In this document: one piece after another, positions 42,635-51,787 of the stretch
Numbering within the stretch: the stretch's first letter is position 1
How the letters are laid out: each line of letters begins with the position of its first letter
NCBI RefSeq assembly: GCF_029813775.1
Contig: NZ_JARVKW010000029.1
Location: 1 to 64,000 of the forward strand
Origin: Streptomyces sp. DH24
GTDB taxonomy: Bacteria > Actinomycetota > Actinomycetes > Streptomycetales > Streptomycetaceae
Length of the DNA stretch: 64,000 bases
Direction: 5' to 3'
Position numbers and translations under genes: made by a program
Notes under the pieces: model-generated
Told to the model about the DNA's origin: nothing
The model's input: the letters and a program-made list of their open reading frames with translations, nothing else
The model's database searches: none

Positions 42635-43840
42635 TCACTCCCCGATGAGCGCGTCGACGAACGCCTCCGGCTCGAACGGCGCCAGGTCGTCGGCGCCCTC
42701 GCCGAGCCCCACGAGCTTGACCGGGACGCCCAGCTCGCGCTGCACGGCGATGACGATGCCGCCCTTGGCGGTGCCGTCCAGCTTGGTGAGCACGATGCCG
42801 GTGATGTCCACGACCTCGGCGAAGACGCGGGCCTGGACCAGGCCGTTCTGACCGGTGGTCGCGTCCAGCACGAGCAGGACCTCGTCCAGCGGGGCCTGCT
42901 TCTCCACGACGCGCTTGACCTTGCCGAGCTCGTCCATGAGGCCGGTCTTGGTGTGGAGCCGGCCGGCGGTGTCGATGAGGACGACGTCCGCACCGAGTTC
43001 CTTGCCCTCCTTGACCGCGTCGAAGGCGACGGAGGCGGGGTCGCCGGCCTCCGGGCCGCGCACGGTGTGGGCGCCGACCCGCTCGCCCCAGGTCTGCAGC
43101 TGGTCGGCGGCGGCGGCGCGGAAGGTGTCGGCGGCGCCGAGGACGACGCTGCGCCCGTCGGCGACCAGGACGCGGGCGAGCTTGCCGGTGGTGGTGGTCT
43201 TGCCGGTGCCGTTGACGCCGACGACCATCACGATGCCGGGCTTGCTGGTGGCGGGCTCGGTCTTGACGGTGCGGTCCATGTCGGGGCCGACGAGCGTGAG
43301 CAGTTCCTCGCGCAGCAGGGTGCGCAGGTCCTGCGGGGTGCGGGTGCCGAGCACCTTCACCCGCTCGCGCAGCCGCTCGACCAGTTCCTGGGTGGGCTGC
43401 ACGCCGACGTCGGCGGTCAGCAGCGTGTCCTCGATCTCCTCCCAGGTGTCCTCGTCCAGGTGCTCGCGGGACAGCAGCGTGAGCAGTCCCTTGCCCAGGG
43501 CGTTCTGCGAGCGGGACAGCCGGGCGCGCAGGCGTACCAGGCGTCCCTCGGTGGGCTCCGGGACCTCGATCTCGGTGGGCGGGAGTTCCTCGACGGGCGG
43601 TTCCCCGACCATCGTCGAGCCGCCGCCCGGCAGGTCCACCTCCTCTATGGTCCGGCGCGGTTCGTCGCGCGGCGTCTCGGCCTCGTCGCCGACGTGCGGT
43701 TCGGCCGGAGGGGCGGTGATGTCGGGCGCGGCGGGCGGCGGCGGGGGCAGCGTCTTCTTCCGGCGGCTGCCGACGACGAGCCCGCCGAGCGCGCCGAGCA
43801 CGACCACGGCGATGACTACAGCAAGGATGACGATTTCCAT
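42635..43840 (-). CDS. ftsY: Signal recognition particle receptor FtsY
   Basis: A 401-residue GTPase. N-terminal membrane helix (MEIVILAVVIAVVVLGALGG), an acidic and Pro-rich linker (~40-105), then the NG domain: GVNGTGKTTTTGKLARVL near residue 210, DTAGRLHTKTGLMDELGKVK, TKLDGTAKGGIVIAVQ and GLGEGADDLAPFEPEAFVDA. It receives ribosome-SRP complexes at the membrane. ATG at 43840 gives the membrane-anchored form known in Streptomyces. Confidence 0.96.
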   Translation of the reverse strand: MEIVILAVVIAVVVLGALGGLVVGSRRKKTLPPPPPAAPDITAPPAEPHVGDEAETPRDEPRRTIEEVDLPGGGSTMVGEPPVEELPPTEIEVPEPTEGRLVRLRARLSRSQNALGKGLLTLLSREHLDEDTWEEIEDTLLTADVGVQPTQELVERLRERVKVLGTRTPQDLRTLLREELLTLVGPDMDRTVKTEPATSKPGIVMVVGVNGTGKTTTTGKLARVLVADGRSVVLGAADTFRAAAADQLQTWGERVGAHTVRGPEAGDPASVAFDAVKEGKELGADVVLIDTAGRLHTKTGLMDELGKVKRVVEKQAPLDEVLLVLDATTGQNGLVQARVFAEVVDITGIVLTKLDGTAKGGIVIAVQRELGVPVKLVGLGEGADDLAPFEPEAFVDALIGE

Positions 43841-43919
43841 AACCCGTCCAGTATCAGCCATGGGCCCCGCCGGGCACCTCGCCCGCGCGCCCGCCGTGCC
43901 GCGCGGGCGGGGAACGACA

Positions 43920-43959
43920 CCGCCGCCCCGGCTCGGGCGGTGCCGGGCCGGGGCGGCGG
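43920..43959. terminator. GC-rich hairpin after glcP
   Basis: CCGCCGCCCCGGC pairs with GCCGGGGCGGCGG across a 14-base loop. It follows the glcP stop by 100 bases and precedes ftsY, so it can separate the two minus-strand genes. Confidence 0.55.
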
Positions 43960-44058
43960 ACGGTGCGAGGAGAGGGGCGGCGGGGACTTGGCCCTTCTCC
44001 TCGGGCTCGGGCCTCGCGGGGCAGGGTGCCGGCCGCCGTGAGGCTCAGGTTGCCGGGG

Positions 44059-45477
44059 TCAGCCCATCTCCTCCAGCGCCTTGCCCTTTGTCTCCTTCAC
44101 GAACTTGAGGACGAACGGGATGGAGAGCGCGGCGAAGGCGGTGTAGATCACGTAGGTGACGGACAGGTTCCAGTCGGCCAGCGACGGGAAGCTCGCGGTG
44201 ATGGCCCAGTTGGCGATCCACTGCGCGGCGGCGGCCACACCGAGGGCGGCCGCGCGGATCCGGTTCGGGAACATCTCGCCGAGCATGACCCAGACGACGA
44301 CACCCCACGACAGGGCGAAGAAGAGCACGAACACGTGGGCGGCGATCAGGGCGACCCAGCCCTGCGTCTCCGGCAGCTTGCCGCCGACCAGGTCGAAGGA
44401 GAACGCCCAGGCCTCCAGCGCGAGGCCGATCACCATGCCGACGGAGCCGATGATGGCGAGCGGGCGGCGGCCGATGCGGTCCACGAAGATCATCGCGATG
44501 ACGGTGCCGACGATGTTGATGATCGACGTGGTGAAGGAGTAGAAGAACGATGCGGTCGGGTCGATGCCGACCGACTGCCACAGCGTCGAGGAGTAGTAGA
44601 ACGCGACGTTGATGCCGACGAACTGCTGGAAGACCGACAGGCCGATGCCGACCCAGACGATCGGCTTGAAGAGGAAGCTGCCGCCGAGCAGGTCCTTGAA
44701 GGACGACTTGTGCTCGCTCTTCATGGCGTTCTCGATCTCGGCGACGCGGGCGTCGAGGTCGATCTTCGTGCCCTCGACCTCGCCGAGGATCTCGCGGGCC
44801 CGCTCGTGCTTGCCCACGGAGATCAGGAAGCGGGGGGACTCGGGGATGGCGAAGGAGAGCAGGCCGTAGAGGACGGCGGGGACGACCATGACGCCGAGCA
44901 TGACCTGCCAGGCCTCCAGGCCCATCAGCTCGCCGCGCTGGTCGCCGTCGGCGGCGTTGAGCAGGCCCCAGTTGACCAGCTGGGAGACGGCGATGCCGAC
45001 GACGATCGCGGCCTGCTGGAAGGAGCCGAGCCGGCCGCGGTAGGCGGGCGGGGCGACCTCGGCGATGTAGGCCGGGCCGATCACGGAGGCCATGCCGATG
45101 GCGAAGCCGCCGACGACGCGCCAGAAGGCGAGGTCCCACAGCGAGAACGGCAGGGCCGAGCCGATGGCGCTGACGGTGAACAGGACCGCGGCGATCTGCA
45201 TGCACCGGATGCGGCCGATGCGGTCGGCTATGCGGCCGGCGGTCGCGGCGCCGATGGCGCACCCGATCAGGGCGATGGCGATGACCTGGGCCAGCGCCGC
45301 GGAGCCGATGTCATAGCGGTCCCGGATGGCCTCGACGGCGCCGTTGATCACGGAGCTGTCGTAACCGAAGAGGAAACCGCCCATCGCGGCCGCCGCCGCG
45401 ATGAAGATGACGTGCCCGAGATGTTCGGGGTGAGCCGTCCTGGCTCCTGACTTGGGTGCCTGCGCTGTGCTGGTCAC
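44059..45477 (-). CDS. glcP: Glucose permease GlcP (MFS sugar porter)
   Basis: A 472-residue membrane transporter with 12 predicted helices. Sugar-porter signatures: GGFLFGYDSSVINGAV near residue 25, RIADRIGRIRCMQ after helix 2, VGGFAIGMASV, PESPRFLIS at the end of helix 6, FQQFVGINVAFYYSS in helix 7 and DRIGRRPLAIIGS, WVMLGEMFPNRIRAAALG. Known: GlcP is the main H+/glucose symporter of S. coelicolor, supplying glucose kinase and hence carbon repression. GTG start at 45477, downstream of an AT-rich control region. Confidence 0.94.
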   Translation of the reverse strand: MTSTAQAPKSGARTAHPEHLGHVIFIAAAAAMGGFLFGYDSSVINGAVEAIRDRYDIGSAALAQVIAIALIGCAIGAATAGRIADRIGRIRCMQIAAVLFTVSAIGSALPFSLWDLAFWRVVGGFAIGMASVIGPAYIAEVAPPAYRGRLGSFQQAAIVVGIAVSQLVNWGLLNAADGDQRGELMGLEAWQVMLGVMVVPAVLYGLLSFAIPESPRFLISVGKHERAREILGEVEGTKIDLDARVAEIENAMKSEHKSSFKDLLGGSFLFKPIVWVGIGLSVFQQFVGINVAFYYSSTLWQSVGIDPTASFFYSFTTSIINIVGTVIAMIFVDRIGRRPLAIIGSVGMVIGLALEAWAFSFDLVGGKLPETQGWVALIAAHVFVLFFALSWGVVVWVMLGEMFPNRIRAAALGVAAAAQWIANWAITASFPSLADWNLSVTYVIYTAFAALSIPFVLKFVKETKGKALEEMG

Positions 45478-45535
45478 GTGTACTCCTCGGGCCACCGGCA
45501 ACGTCGCCGGGGTGGGGGGTCAGCCCTTCCAGGTA

Positions 45536-45549
45536 TTACCTGAAGGTAA
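45536..45549. promoter_or_regulatory. Palindrome in the glcP control region
   Basis: TTACCTGAAGGTAA: six-base arms TTACCT and AGGTAA with a two-base centre, 59 bases upstream of the glcP start in the most AT-rich stretch of the core region. A regulator binding site is likely; which one is unknown. Confidence 0.5.
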
Positions 45550-45646
45550 AAGCAACGTTGCAGAGACTATGCCTTCAAGTTTCGAAGTCAAGAGGTTGTA
45601 TCTATGAATTTTTAACGGGTTCGACCCTGCGCAAGGTGCAGTTGTG

Positions 45647-45659
45647 TTCAACAGTTGAA
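45647..45659. promoter_or_regulatory. Second palindrome upstream of glcP
   Basis: TTCAACAGTTGAA: six-base arms around one base. It lies 170 bases from glcP and 71 bases past the smc stop, and could act on glcP from upstream or be an end-of-transcript structure for smc. Function unknown. Confidence 0.4.
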
Positions 45660-45729
45660 GTGGTGTGGCGGAGACGTGCGTGAAGTGCAGGTCAGACAGG
45701 TGTAGACCACACGCACATCGGTGCGCGGC

Positions 45730-48700
45730 CTAGCGCAGTCGCTGACTGATGACCTTGGACACACCGTCGCCCTGCATGGAGACGCCGTACAGCGCGTCGG
45801 CGACCTCCATCGTGCGCTTCTGGTGCGTGATCACGATCAGCTGCGAGGCCTCCTGCAGCTCCTGCATGATCCGGATCAGCCGCTGGAGGTTGGTGTCGTC
45901 GAGCGCGGCCTCGACCTCGTCCATGACGTAGAACGGACTGGGCCGCGCCTTGAAGATCGACACCAGCATGGCGACCGCCGTCAGCGACCGCTCGCCGCCG
46001 GACAGCAGCGACAGCCGCTTGACCTTCTTGCCCGGCGGACGCGCCTCGACGTCCACGCCCGTGGTGAGCATGTTGTCGGGATCGGTCAGCACCAGGCGCC
46101 CCTCGCCGCCCGGGAAGAGCCGGGAGAAGACGCCCTCGAACTCGCGGGCGGTGTCCCGGAAGGCCTCGGTGAAGACCTGCTCGACGCGCTCGTCGACCTC
46201 CTTCACCACCTGCAACAGGTCGGCCCGCGTCTTCTTCAGGTCCTCCAGCTGCTCGCTGAGGAACTTGTGCCGTTCCTCCAGCGCCGCGAACTCCTCCAGC
46301 GCCAGCGGGTTCACCTTGCCGAGCTGCTGGTAGGCCCGCTCGGCGGCCTTCAGCCGCTTCTCCTGCTCGGCCCGTACGAAGGGCCTCGGCCGGTTGCGCG
46401 GATGCTCCGGGTCCTGGGGCAGTTCCTCGCCCTCGGCGGGGGGCGAGGGCGGCACCGGCTGGTGCGGGCCGTACTCCCCCACCAACCCGGCCGGTTCCAC
46501 ACCCAGTTCCTCCAGCGCCTTGGTCTCCAGCTGCTCGATCCGCAGCCGCTTCTCGGCGCCGAGTACCTCCCCGCGGTGGACCGAATCCGTCAACTTGTCG
46601 AGTTCCGCCTTGAGATCGCGTCCCGCCGCGCGCGCCTGACCGAGTTCCTGCTCGCGACGCGTCCTGGCGGCCTCGGCGGCGGTACGTTCCTGCTCGGCGC
46701 GGGCCAGGGACACCTCGACGTGCGCGAGGAGCTGGCGGGCGCCGGACGCGACGGCCTCGGCGACGGCGGCCTCGTGACGCAGCCGGGCCCGCCGCTGCTC
46801 GGCACGCGCGCGTGCCTCACGTTCGACGCGGGCGGCCCGGTCGAGCGAGTCGGCCCGTCCCGCGAGCCCCTTCACCCGCTCCTCGTGGGTACGGACCTGG
46901 AGGCGGGCCTCCATCTCGGTCTGGCGGGCGTTGGCGCCGTCGGCGGCGAGCCGGTCGCGCGCGGAGGTGTCCGGTTCCTCCTCGATCGGCATCTCCTCGG
47001 CGACGGCGAGTCGCTCGGCGAGTTCCTCGGCGTCCTGGAGGGCCTTGTCCAGCGCCTCCTGCGCGCGTGCCGCGGCGGCCGTGGACCGCTCGGCCTCACC
47101 GGCCGCGCCCCGGGCCTGCCCGGCGAGCCGCCCGAGCTGCTGGGCGACGGACGACTTCTCACGGTCGGCGGCCCGGCGCCGCTCCCCCAGCTCCTCCACG
47201 CGCGCCCGGCACTCCTGGCGCCGCTCGGCCGCCGCGTGCTGCGCCCCGGCCAGTTCCTCGCACCTGACCGCCAGCTCCTCCAGCTCGGCGGCGGCCTCGT
47301 CCACGGAGGCCTGCACCTCCAGCAGGCTCGGCGCCCCGGCGGACCCGCCGTGCGCGAAGTGCGCGCCGAGCAGATCGCCTTCGGCGGTCACCGCGGTCAG
47401 GTCGGGACGGGCGTAGACGAGGTCCTCGGCGTCCTCCAGGGTGCTCACGACGACGATGCCCCGCAGGAGACGGCGTACGGCGGGCATCAGGTCGGCGGGG
47501 CCGCGGACCAGGTCCGCCGCGGGAACCGCCGTATCGGGCCGGCGGTCGTCCGCGCCGCCCGGACCGGCCGCCGGGCCGGGGTCCTCCGGTGCTCCCGCCA
47601 GCAGCAGCGACGCCCGTCCCGCGTCCTGCTTGCGCAGCAGCCGGATGGCGTCCGCCGCGGCGGACGGTGACGTCACCGCGAGCGCGTCCGCCGCCGCGCC
47701 GAAAGCCGCCGCCAGCGGGACCTCGTACCCGGGCGTCACCGTCAGCAGCTCCGCCGCCGGGCCGAGCAGGCCGGTGAGCCGGTCCCGGGCGCCGAGCAGG
47801 GCCCCGGTGCCGTCCTTGCGGCGCAGGCCCATGGCGAGGGCGTCGTGGCGGGCCTGGGTCGCGGCCCGTTTGCGTTCGGCGGCGGTGACGGCCTCGCGGG
47901 CGGCGGTGTGCGCGGCCTCCGCCTCGGCGAGCCGCGCCTTGGCGGCGTCGTGCCGCTCGGCGAGTTCCCGGTCGCCGGCGTCCAGGCCGTCGACCTCCGC
48001 CTGGAGTGCCTCGTACTCCTCCTGGGCGGCGGCGGCCCGCTCCTGGGCCTCGTCGCGGGCGGCGGCCAGCCGCTCGATCTCGGCCTGGGCGGCGGCCGCG
48101 CGGGACCGGGCGGCACCCACCTGACCCCGCAGCCGGGCCAGCCCTTCACGGCGGTCGGCGATGGCGCGGGCCACGTCCTTCAGCCGGCGTTCCTCGGCGG
48201 CCAGTTCGCGTTCCAGGTCGGCCCGGTGGGCGACGGTGTCCTCCAGGGCGCGCCGGGCCGCCTCCAGAGCCGCCTCCAGCTCGGCCTCCTGCTCGCGGAC
48301 GCGGGCGGCCTCGCGCTCCATGTCCTCCGGGTCGCGGCCCCGCCGCTCCTCGGGCGGGGCGGAGGTGGCGCTCTTCACGCGCGCGTCGGCGAGCGAGATC
48401 GTGCCGCGCACCCGCTCGGCGAGCTGGGACAGCTCGACCCAGGTCTGCTGGGCGCGCTGGAGGCGGGGCGTGAGCTGCCGCACCTCGTCCTCCAGCAGGG
48501 CCTCGCGCTGCTGGGCCTTCCTCAGCTCCTGCTCGGCGGCTTCCTTGCGCTCCTTGAGGGCGGCCTCGTCGGCGACCTCGGCGTTGAGCGCCTCCCGCAG
48601 CCGTACGAGGTCGTCGGCGAGGAGGCGCAGCCGGGCGTCGCGCAGGTCGGCCTGGATGACGGCGGCCCGCCGGGCGACGGCCGCCTGCCGTCCGAGCGGC

Positions 48701-49308
48701 TTGAGCTGGCGCCGCAACTCGTCCGTGAGGTCCTGCACGCGGGCGAGGTTGGCCTGCATCGCGTCCAGCTTCCGCAGCGCCTTCTCCTTGCGCTTGCGGT
48801 GCTTGAGGACGCCGGCGGCCTCCTCGATGAAGGCGCGGCGGCCCATCGGGTCGGCGTGCAGGACGGAGTCGAGCTGGCCCTGGCCGACGATGACGTGCAT
48901 CTCGCGGCCGATGCCGGAGTCGGACAGCAGTTCCTGGATGTCGAGCAGGCGGCAGGTGTCGCCGTTGATCTGGTACTCGCTGCCGCCGTTTCGGAACATG
49001 ATCCGCGTGATGGTGACCTCGGCGTACTCGATGGGCAGCGCCCCGTCGGAGTTGTCGATGGTCAGCGACACCTCGGCCCGGCCGAGCGGCGGGCGGCCGG
49101 TGGTGCCGGCGAAGATGACGTCCTCCATCTTGCCGCCGCGCAGCGACTTGGCGCCCTGTTCGCCCATGACCCAGCTGAGCGCGTCCACCACGTTGGACTT
49201 GCCCGAGCCGTTCGGGCCGACGACGCACGTGATCCCCGGTTCGAACCGGAGCGTGGTCGCCGAGGCGAACGACTTGAACCCGCGGAGGGTCAGGGCCTTG
49301 AGGTGCAC
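45730..49308 (-). CDS. smc: Chromosome segregation protein SMC
   Basis: A 1192-residue protein. Head ATPase: Walker A GPNGSGKSNVVDALSWVMGE near residue 32, Q-loop region, signature LSGGERSLTAVAML and Walker B FYVMDEVEAALDD near residue 1100. Two long coiled coils (~170-480 and ~690-1000) rich in Ala, Glu and Arg flank the hinge (~500-650). It forms a ring with ScpA/ScpB and condenses and organises the chromosome, important when Streptomyces divides many genomes during sporulation. GTG at 49308 gives the family's VHLKALTLRGFKSF start. Confidence 0.96.
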   Translation of the reverse strand: MHLKALTLRGFKSFASATTLRFEPGITCVVGPNGSGKSNVVDALSWVMGEQGAKSLRGGKMEDVIFAGTTGRPPLGRAEVSLTIDNSDGALPIEYAEVTITRIMFRNGGSEYQINGDTCRLLDIQELLSDSGIGREMHVIVGQGQLDSVLHADPMGRRAFIEEAAGVLKHRKRKEKALRKLDAMQANLARVQDLTDELRRQLKPLGRQAAVARRAAVIQADLRDARLRLLADDLVRLREALNAEVADEAALKERKEAAEQELRKAQQREALLEDEVRQLTPRLQRAQQTWVELSQLAERVRGTISLADARVKSATSAPPEERRGRDPEDMEREAARVREQEAELEAALEAARRALEDTVAHRADLERELAAEERRLKDVARAIADRREGLARLRGQVGAARSRAAAAQAEIERLAAARDEAQERAAAAQEEYEALQAEVDGLDAGDRELAERHDAAKARLAEAEAAHTAAREAVTAAERKRAATQARHDALAMGLRRKDGTGALLGARDRLTGLLGPAAELLTVTPGYEVPLAAAFGAAADALAVTSPSAAADAIRLLRKQDAGRASLLLAGAPEDPGPAAGPGGADDRRPDTAVPAADLVRGPADLMPAVRRLLRGIVVVSTLEDAEDLVYARPDLTAVTAEGDLLGAHFAHGGSAGAPSLLEVQASVDEAAAELEELAVRCEELAGAQHAAAERRQECRARVEELGERRRAADREKSSVAQQLGRLAGQARGAAGEAERSTAAAARAQEALDKALQDAEELAERLAVAEEMPIEEEPDTSARDRLAADGANARQTEMEARLQVRTHEERVKGLAGRADSLDRAARVEREARARAEQRRARLRHEAAVAEAVASGARQLLAHVEVSLARAEQERTAAEAARTRREQELGQARAAGRDLKAELDKLTDSVHRGEVLGAEKRLRIEQLETKALEELGVEPAGLVGEYGPHQPVPPSPPAEGEELPQDPEHPRNRPRPFVRAEQEKRLKAAERAYQQLGKVNPLALEEFAALEERHKFLSEQLEDLKKTRADLLQVVKEVDERVEQVFTEAFRDTAREFEGVFSRLFPGGEGRLVLTDPDNMLTTGVDVEARPPGKKVKRLSLLSGGERSLTAVAMLVSIFKARPSPFYVMDEVEAALDDTNLQRLIRIMQELQEASQLIVITHQKRTMEVADALYGVSMQGDGVSKVISQRLR

Positions 49309-49460
49309 GCCCGTGGACTTTACCCGCCGGGGTTGTCTCACTCCATGAACCCGCGGTTTCACCGGTGAACGCGCAGGGCACACCAGACGTTAAAGATGGT
49401 GAAAGGATGCGCGGGGGCAAGGAAGCCGTCGGGGCGTCGGAGCGGCCGGAGGCAAGAAAG

Positions 49461-49482
49461 AAGGGACGCCGAAGCGTCCCTT
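49461..49482 (-). terminator. Terminator between the small coiled-coil gene and smc
   Basis: Perfect nine-base arms AAGGGACGC and GCGTCCCTT closed by a TTCG tetraloop on the minus strand, 68 bases past the stop of the gene at 49550. A stable UUCG-closed hairpin ending in a T-rich arm is a good intrinsic terminator. Confidence 0.75.
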
Positions 49483-49549
49483 GCAACTCTGAGTTAGCGG
49501 TTTGACGGGCGGCCCGACCACTGCTGCGCTGTTGTGAGCGGTGCAGCGA

Positions 49550-49753
49550 TCAGGTCAGCGCAGGCTCCGCCTGGTGTGCGTCAACGCTCTCCATGATCCT
49601 GTCGTGAGAAGCGGCAGCCGTCAGTGCGTCGTTCTCGGCCTGGATCCGTACGAGCTCGGATTCGAGGTCCTGGACTCGCTGCTGCAGCCGTCGCATCTCG
49701 GCGAGGAGTCGCGGGTCGGAGCCGCCGACGTAACCGAGAAGCGCCTTTGCCAT
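49550..49753 (-). CDS. Short conserved coiled-coil protein
   Basis: A 67-residue protein: MAKALLGYVGGSDPRLLAEM leads into heptads LQQRVQDLESELVRIQAEND and an acidic tail. GAGGA precedes the ATG at 49753. The N-terminal GYVGGSDPRLLAEMRRL is a motif I have seen conserved in Streptomyces next to smc/acylphosphatase. It probably dimerises or acts as an adaptor. The 378 bases upstream (49754-50131) carry its promoter and no other gene that I can support. Confidence 0.72.
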   Translation of the reverse strand: MAKALLGYVGGSDPRLLAEMRRLQQRVQDLESELVRIQAENDALTAAASHDRIMESVDAHQAEPALT

Positions 49754-50131
49754 GATGGATGGTCCTCCACAATGAGTGACCGACCGAAGCGGTGTGGGTC
49801 GTGAGGGATTCGCACCCGCGGTGCTTGGCACATGTGGACTTGTGGTGCCGTTCTTCCATGCCAAACAGCTGAGGTGCGCGGGGCTTTCAGCGTCTCACCA
49901 AAAAGTTTGACGGTCAACACGATCACGCCCCGTATTGGCGGCAACCCAGTGGCGCGCGGCCGGAAACGGCGGCGCGGCGACTCCTGCGGGGCCCTCGGGG
50001 CGTGGCGATCATCTTTGCGGGTGGAGCCTGCCACGACAAGCCCTTCTTGGCAACCACCAGCCATTTCTCTTCCGGGCGGGCTCCGGCGACGGGCTCGTTC
50101 GCCGCCGGGCGGGCCGGGCCGGGACCCGGGA

Positions 50132-50413
50132 TCAGCGGATGGCGAAGCCGTCGTAGCCGCCACGCGGTGTGTCCCAGATCTCGGTGACTCCGTCCACGCG
50201 GCCGGGCGTGTCGTCACCGCGGAGCCAGTCGAGCAGTGCCTCGCACCCCTTGCGCGGGCCCTCCGCGACCACCTGGACCCGTCCGTCCTGCAAATTGAGA
50301 GCAAAGCCACTCAGACCTCCGAGCTCCAGAGCCTTGGCCCGCGTGAACCAGCGGAAACCCACGCCCTGGACGCGTCCGCGCACCCAGGCGACCAGCCGTG
50401 CATCGTCACTCAT
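50132..50413 (-). CDS. acyP: Acylphosphatase
   Basis: A 93-residue protein of normal length. RLVAWVRGRVQGVGFRWFTR carries the phosphate loop and catalytic Arg, and GFALNLQDGRVQVVAEGP the catalytic Asn region; the family hydrolyses acyl phosphates. Divergently placed from the CAP-domain gene across a 152-base region with a large inverted repeat. Confidence 0.93.
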   Translation of the reverse strand: MSDDARLVAWVRGRVQGVGFRWFTRAKALELGGLSGFALNLQDGRVQVVAEGPRKGCEALLDWLRGDDTPGRVDGVTEIWDTPRGGYDGFAIR

Positions 50414-50487
50414 GAGGGCAACCTAACCGGCCAATGTCTCTTGCGACACTTCCTCCCCGGGCGCCATGCGGTACCGTCCCCACCCAA

Positions 50488-50517
50488 ACGAAACTCACTC
50501 GTTCGTGTGAGTTTCGT
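50488..50517. promoter_or_regulatory. Inverted repeat upstream of the CAP-domain gene
   Basis: Perfect 11-base arms ACGAAACTCAC and GTGAGTTTCGT with an eight-base centre, lying 49-78 bases before the CAP-domain start and within the divergent acyP/CAP control region. It could be a regulator binding site or a leader hairpin. Confidence 0.5.
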
Positions 50518-50565
50518 GATGATCATGAGGACGATGTCGACCGCGAGGACGAGGAAGGCCAGGAC

Positions 50566-51690
50566 ATGGGACGCCACCGACGCTCCGCCGCCGGCCGCGC
50601 CGCCACGGGCCGCGCCGCGGGGGGCACGCAGCAGGACGGCCACCAGGGACACCACGAGCCGGCGGACTCACGCCCGAGCGACGGCCCGGCCATGGGGATC
50701 GCCCCGTACCTGAACCCGGAGGCGTACGCCGAGACCTACGCGAAGTCCGAGGCGTTCCTCTACGCCACCGACGACGACCACACCCCGGCCTCCGGCACCC
50801 GCGCCTTCCCGGCCGAGGGCTTCGCGGGCGGCGGCCAGGGGCCCGACGGCGGCTCCGCGCGCGCCGGGGGGCACCGGCGCCGCAGGAAGCGGGCCGCACC
50901 GGTGCGCACCGGGCTGCTGGGCGTCTCGGCCGCCGTCGCGCTCGGCACGGTCGCGGTGGCCACCGGCGCGGTGCCGGGCCTGGACAACTACCGCATCGGC
51001 GGCGGCTCCGGAGCCGGCGACCGGGTGCAGGCCGCGGACTCGCCGACGAGCACGCCGAGCGAGCAGGGCGGCACGTCCGGCTCGGTCGAGGGCCGTGACG
51101 GCACGTCGCCGGGCCGTGGCACCGACCGTTCCGCGTCCCCGTCCGCGTCGACCTCCCCGTCGCCCTCCGCGTCCACGTCCTCGGCCGCGCCGACGACCGA
51201 GGCACCGTCGAAGAAGCCGAAGGCCACGCCGAGCGAGAAGCCGCAGCGGACGCCCACGCGTCAGGCCACGAAGGCACCGGTGCCCAGCACTCCGCCGGTC
51301 ACGGTGTCCGAGGAGGCCGCGGCGGCCGCGCAGGTGCTCAAGCTCGTCAACGACGAGCGGGCGCAGGCCGGGTGCAGCCCCGTCGCCGCGAACAGCGCGC
51401 TGAGCGAGCTGGCCGCCGACTTCAGCGAGGACATGGCCGAGCGGAACTTCTTCGACCACACCGACCCCAGCGGCGCGACGCCGTGGGACCGGGCGGAGAA
51501 GGCCGGCATCACCAACCTCGGCGGCGAGAACATAGCCCGCGGCCAGGCCGACGCCGCGGCCGTCATGGCGGCCTGGATGGACAGCCCGGGCCACCGCGCG
51601 AACATACTGAACTGCGACTTCAAGACGCTGGGCGTGGGCGTGCACTTCGGCCAGGGCGGCCCGTGGTGGACGCAGAACTTCGGCTACTGA
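50566..51690 (+). CDS. Membrane-anchored or secreted CAP-domain (SCP/PR1-like) protein
   Basis: A 374-residue protein. A basic, low-complexity cytoplasmic N-terminus (~1-115) precedes one membrane helix (TGLLGVSAAVALGTVAVATG), a Ser/Thr/Pro/Lys-rich linker (~150-245), and the C-terminal CAP domain: NDERAQAGCSPVAANSAL, ...MAERNFFDHTDPSG, GGENIARGQADAAAVMAAW and DSPGHRANILNCDFKTLGVG. Histidines and acidic residues at FFDHTD and SPGHRAN are those of the CAP cavity. The domain faces outward; function unknown. Several TTC/GCC-rich stretches are normal here. GAGGAAGG precedes the ATG. Confidence 0.85.
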   Translation: MGRHRRSAAGRAATGRAAGGTQQDGHQGHHEPADSRPSDGPAMGIAPYLNPEAYAETYAKSEAFLYATDDDHTPASGTRAFPAEGFAGGGQGPDGGSARAGGHRRRRKRAAPVRTGLLGVSAAVALGTVAVATGAVPGLDNYRIGGGSGAGDRVQAADSPTSTPSEQGGTSGSVEGRDGTSPGRGTDRSASPSASTSPSPSASTSSAAPTTEAPSKKPKATPSEKPQRTPTRQATKAPVPSTPPVTVSEEAAAAAQVLKLVNDERAQAGCSPVAANSALSELAADFSEDMAERNFFDHTDPSGATPWDRAEKAGITNLGGENIARGQADAAAVMAAWMDSPGHRANILNCDFKTLGVGVHFGQGGPWWTQNFGY

Positions 51691-51787
51691 ACCGGCGGCC
51701 CGGACACTCTCCGGACCGGCGGGGCCGGCACTGTCTCCCGGTCAGCGCAGTCTGCCGGTTCGCGCTGTGGTCGCCTACGCTGGACGC

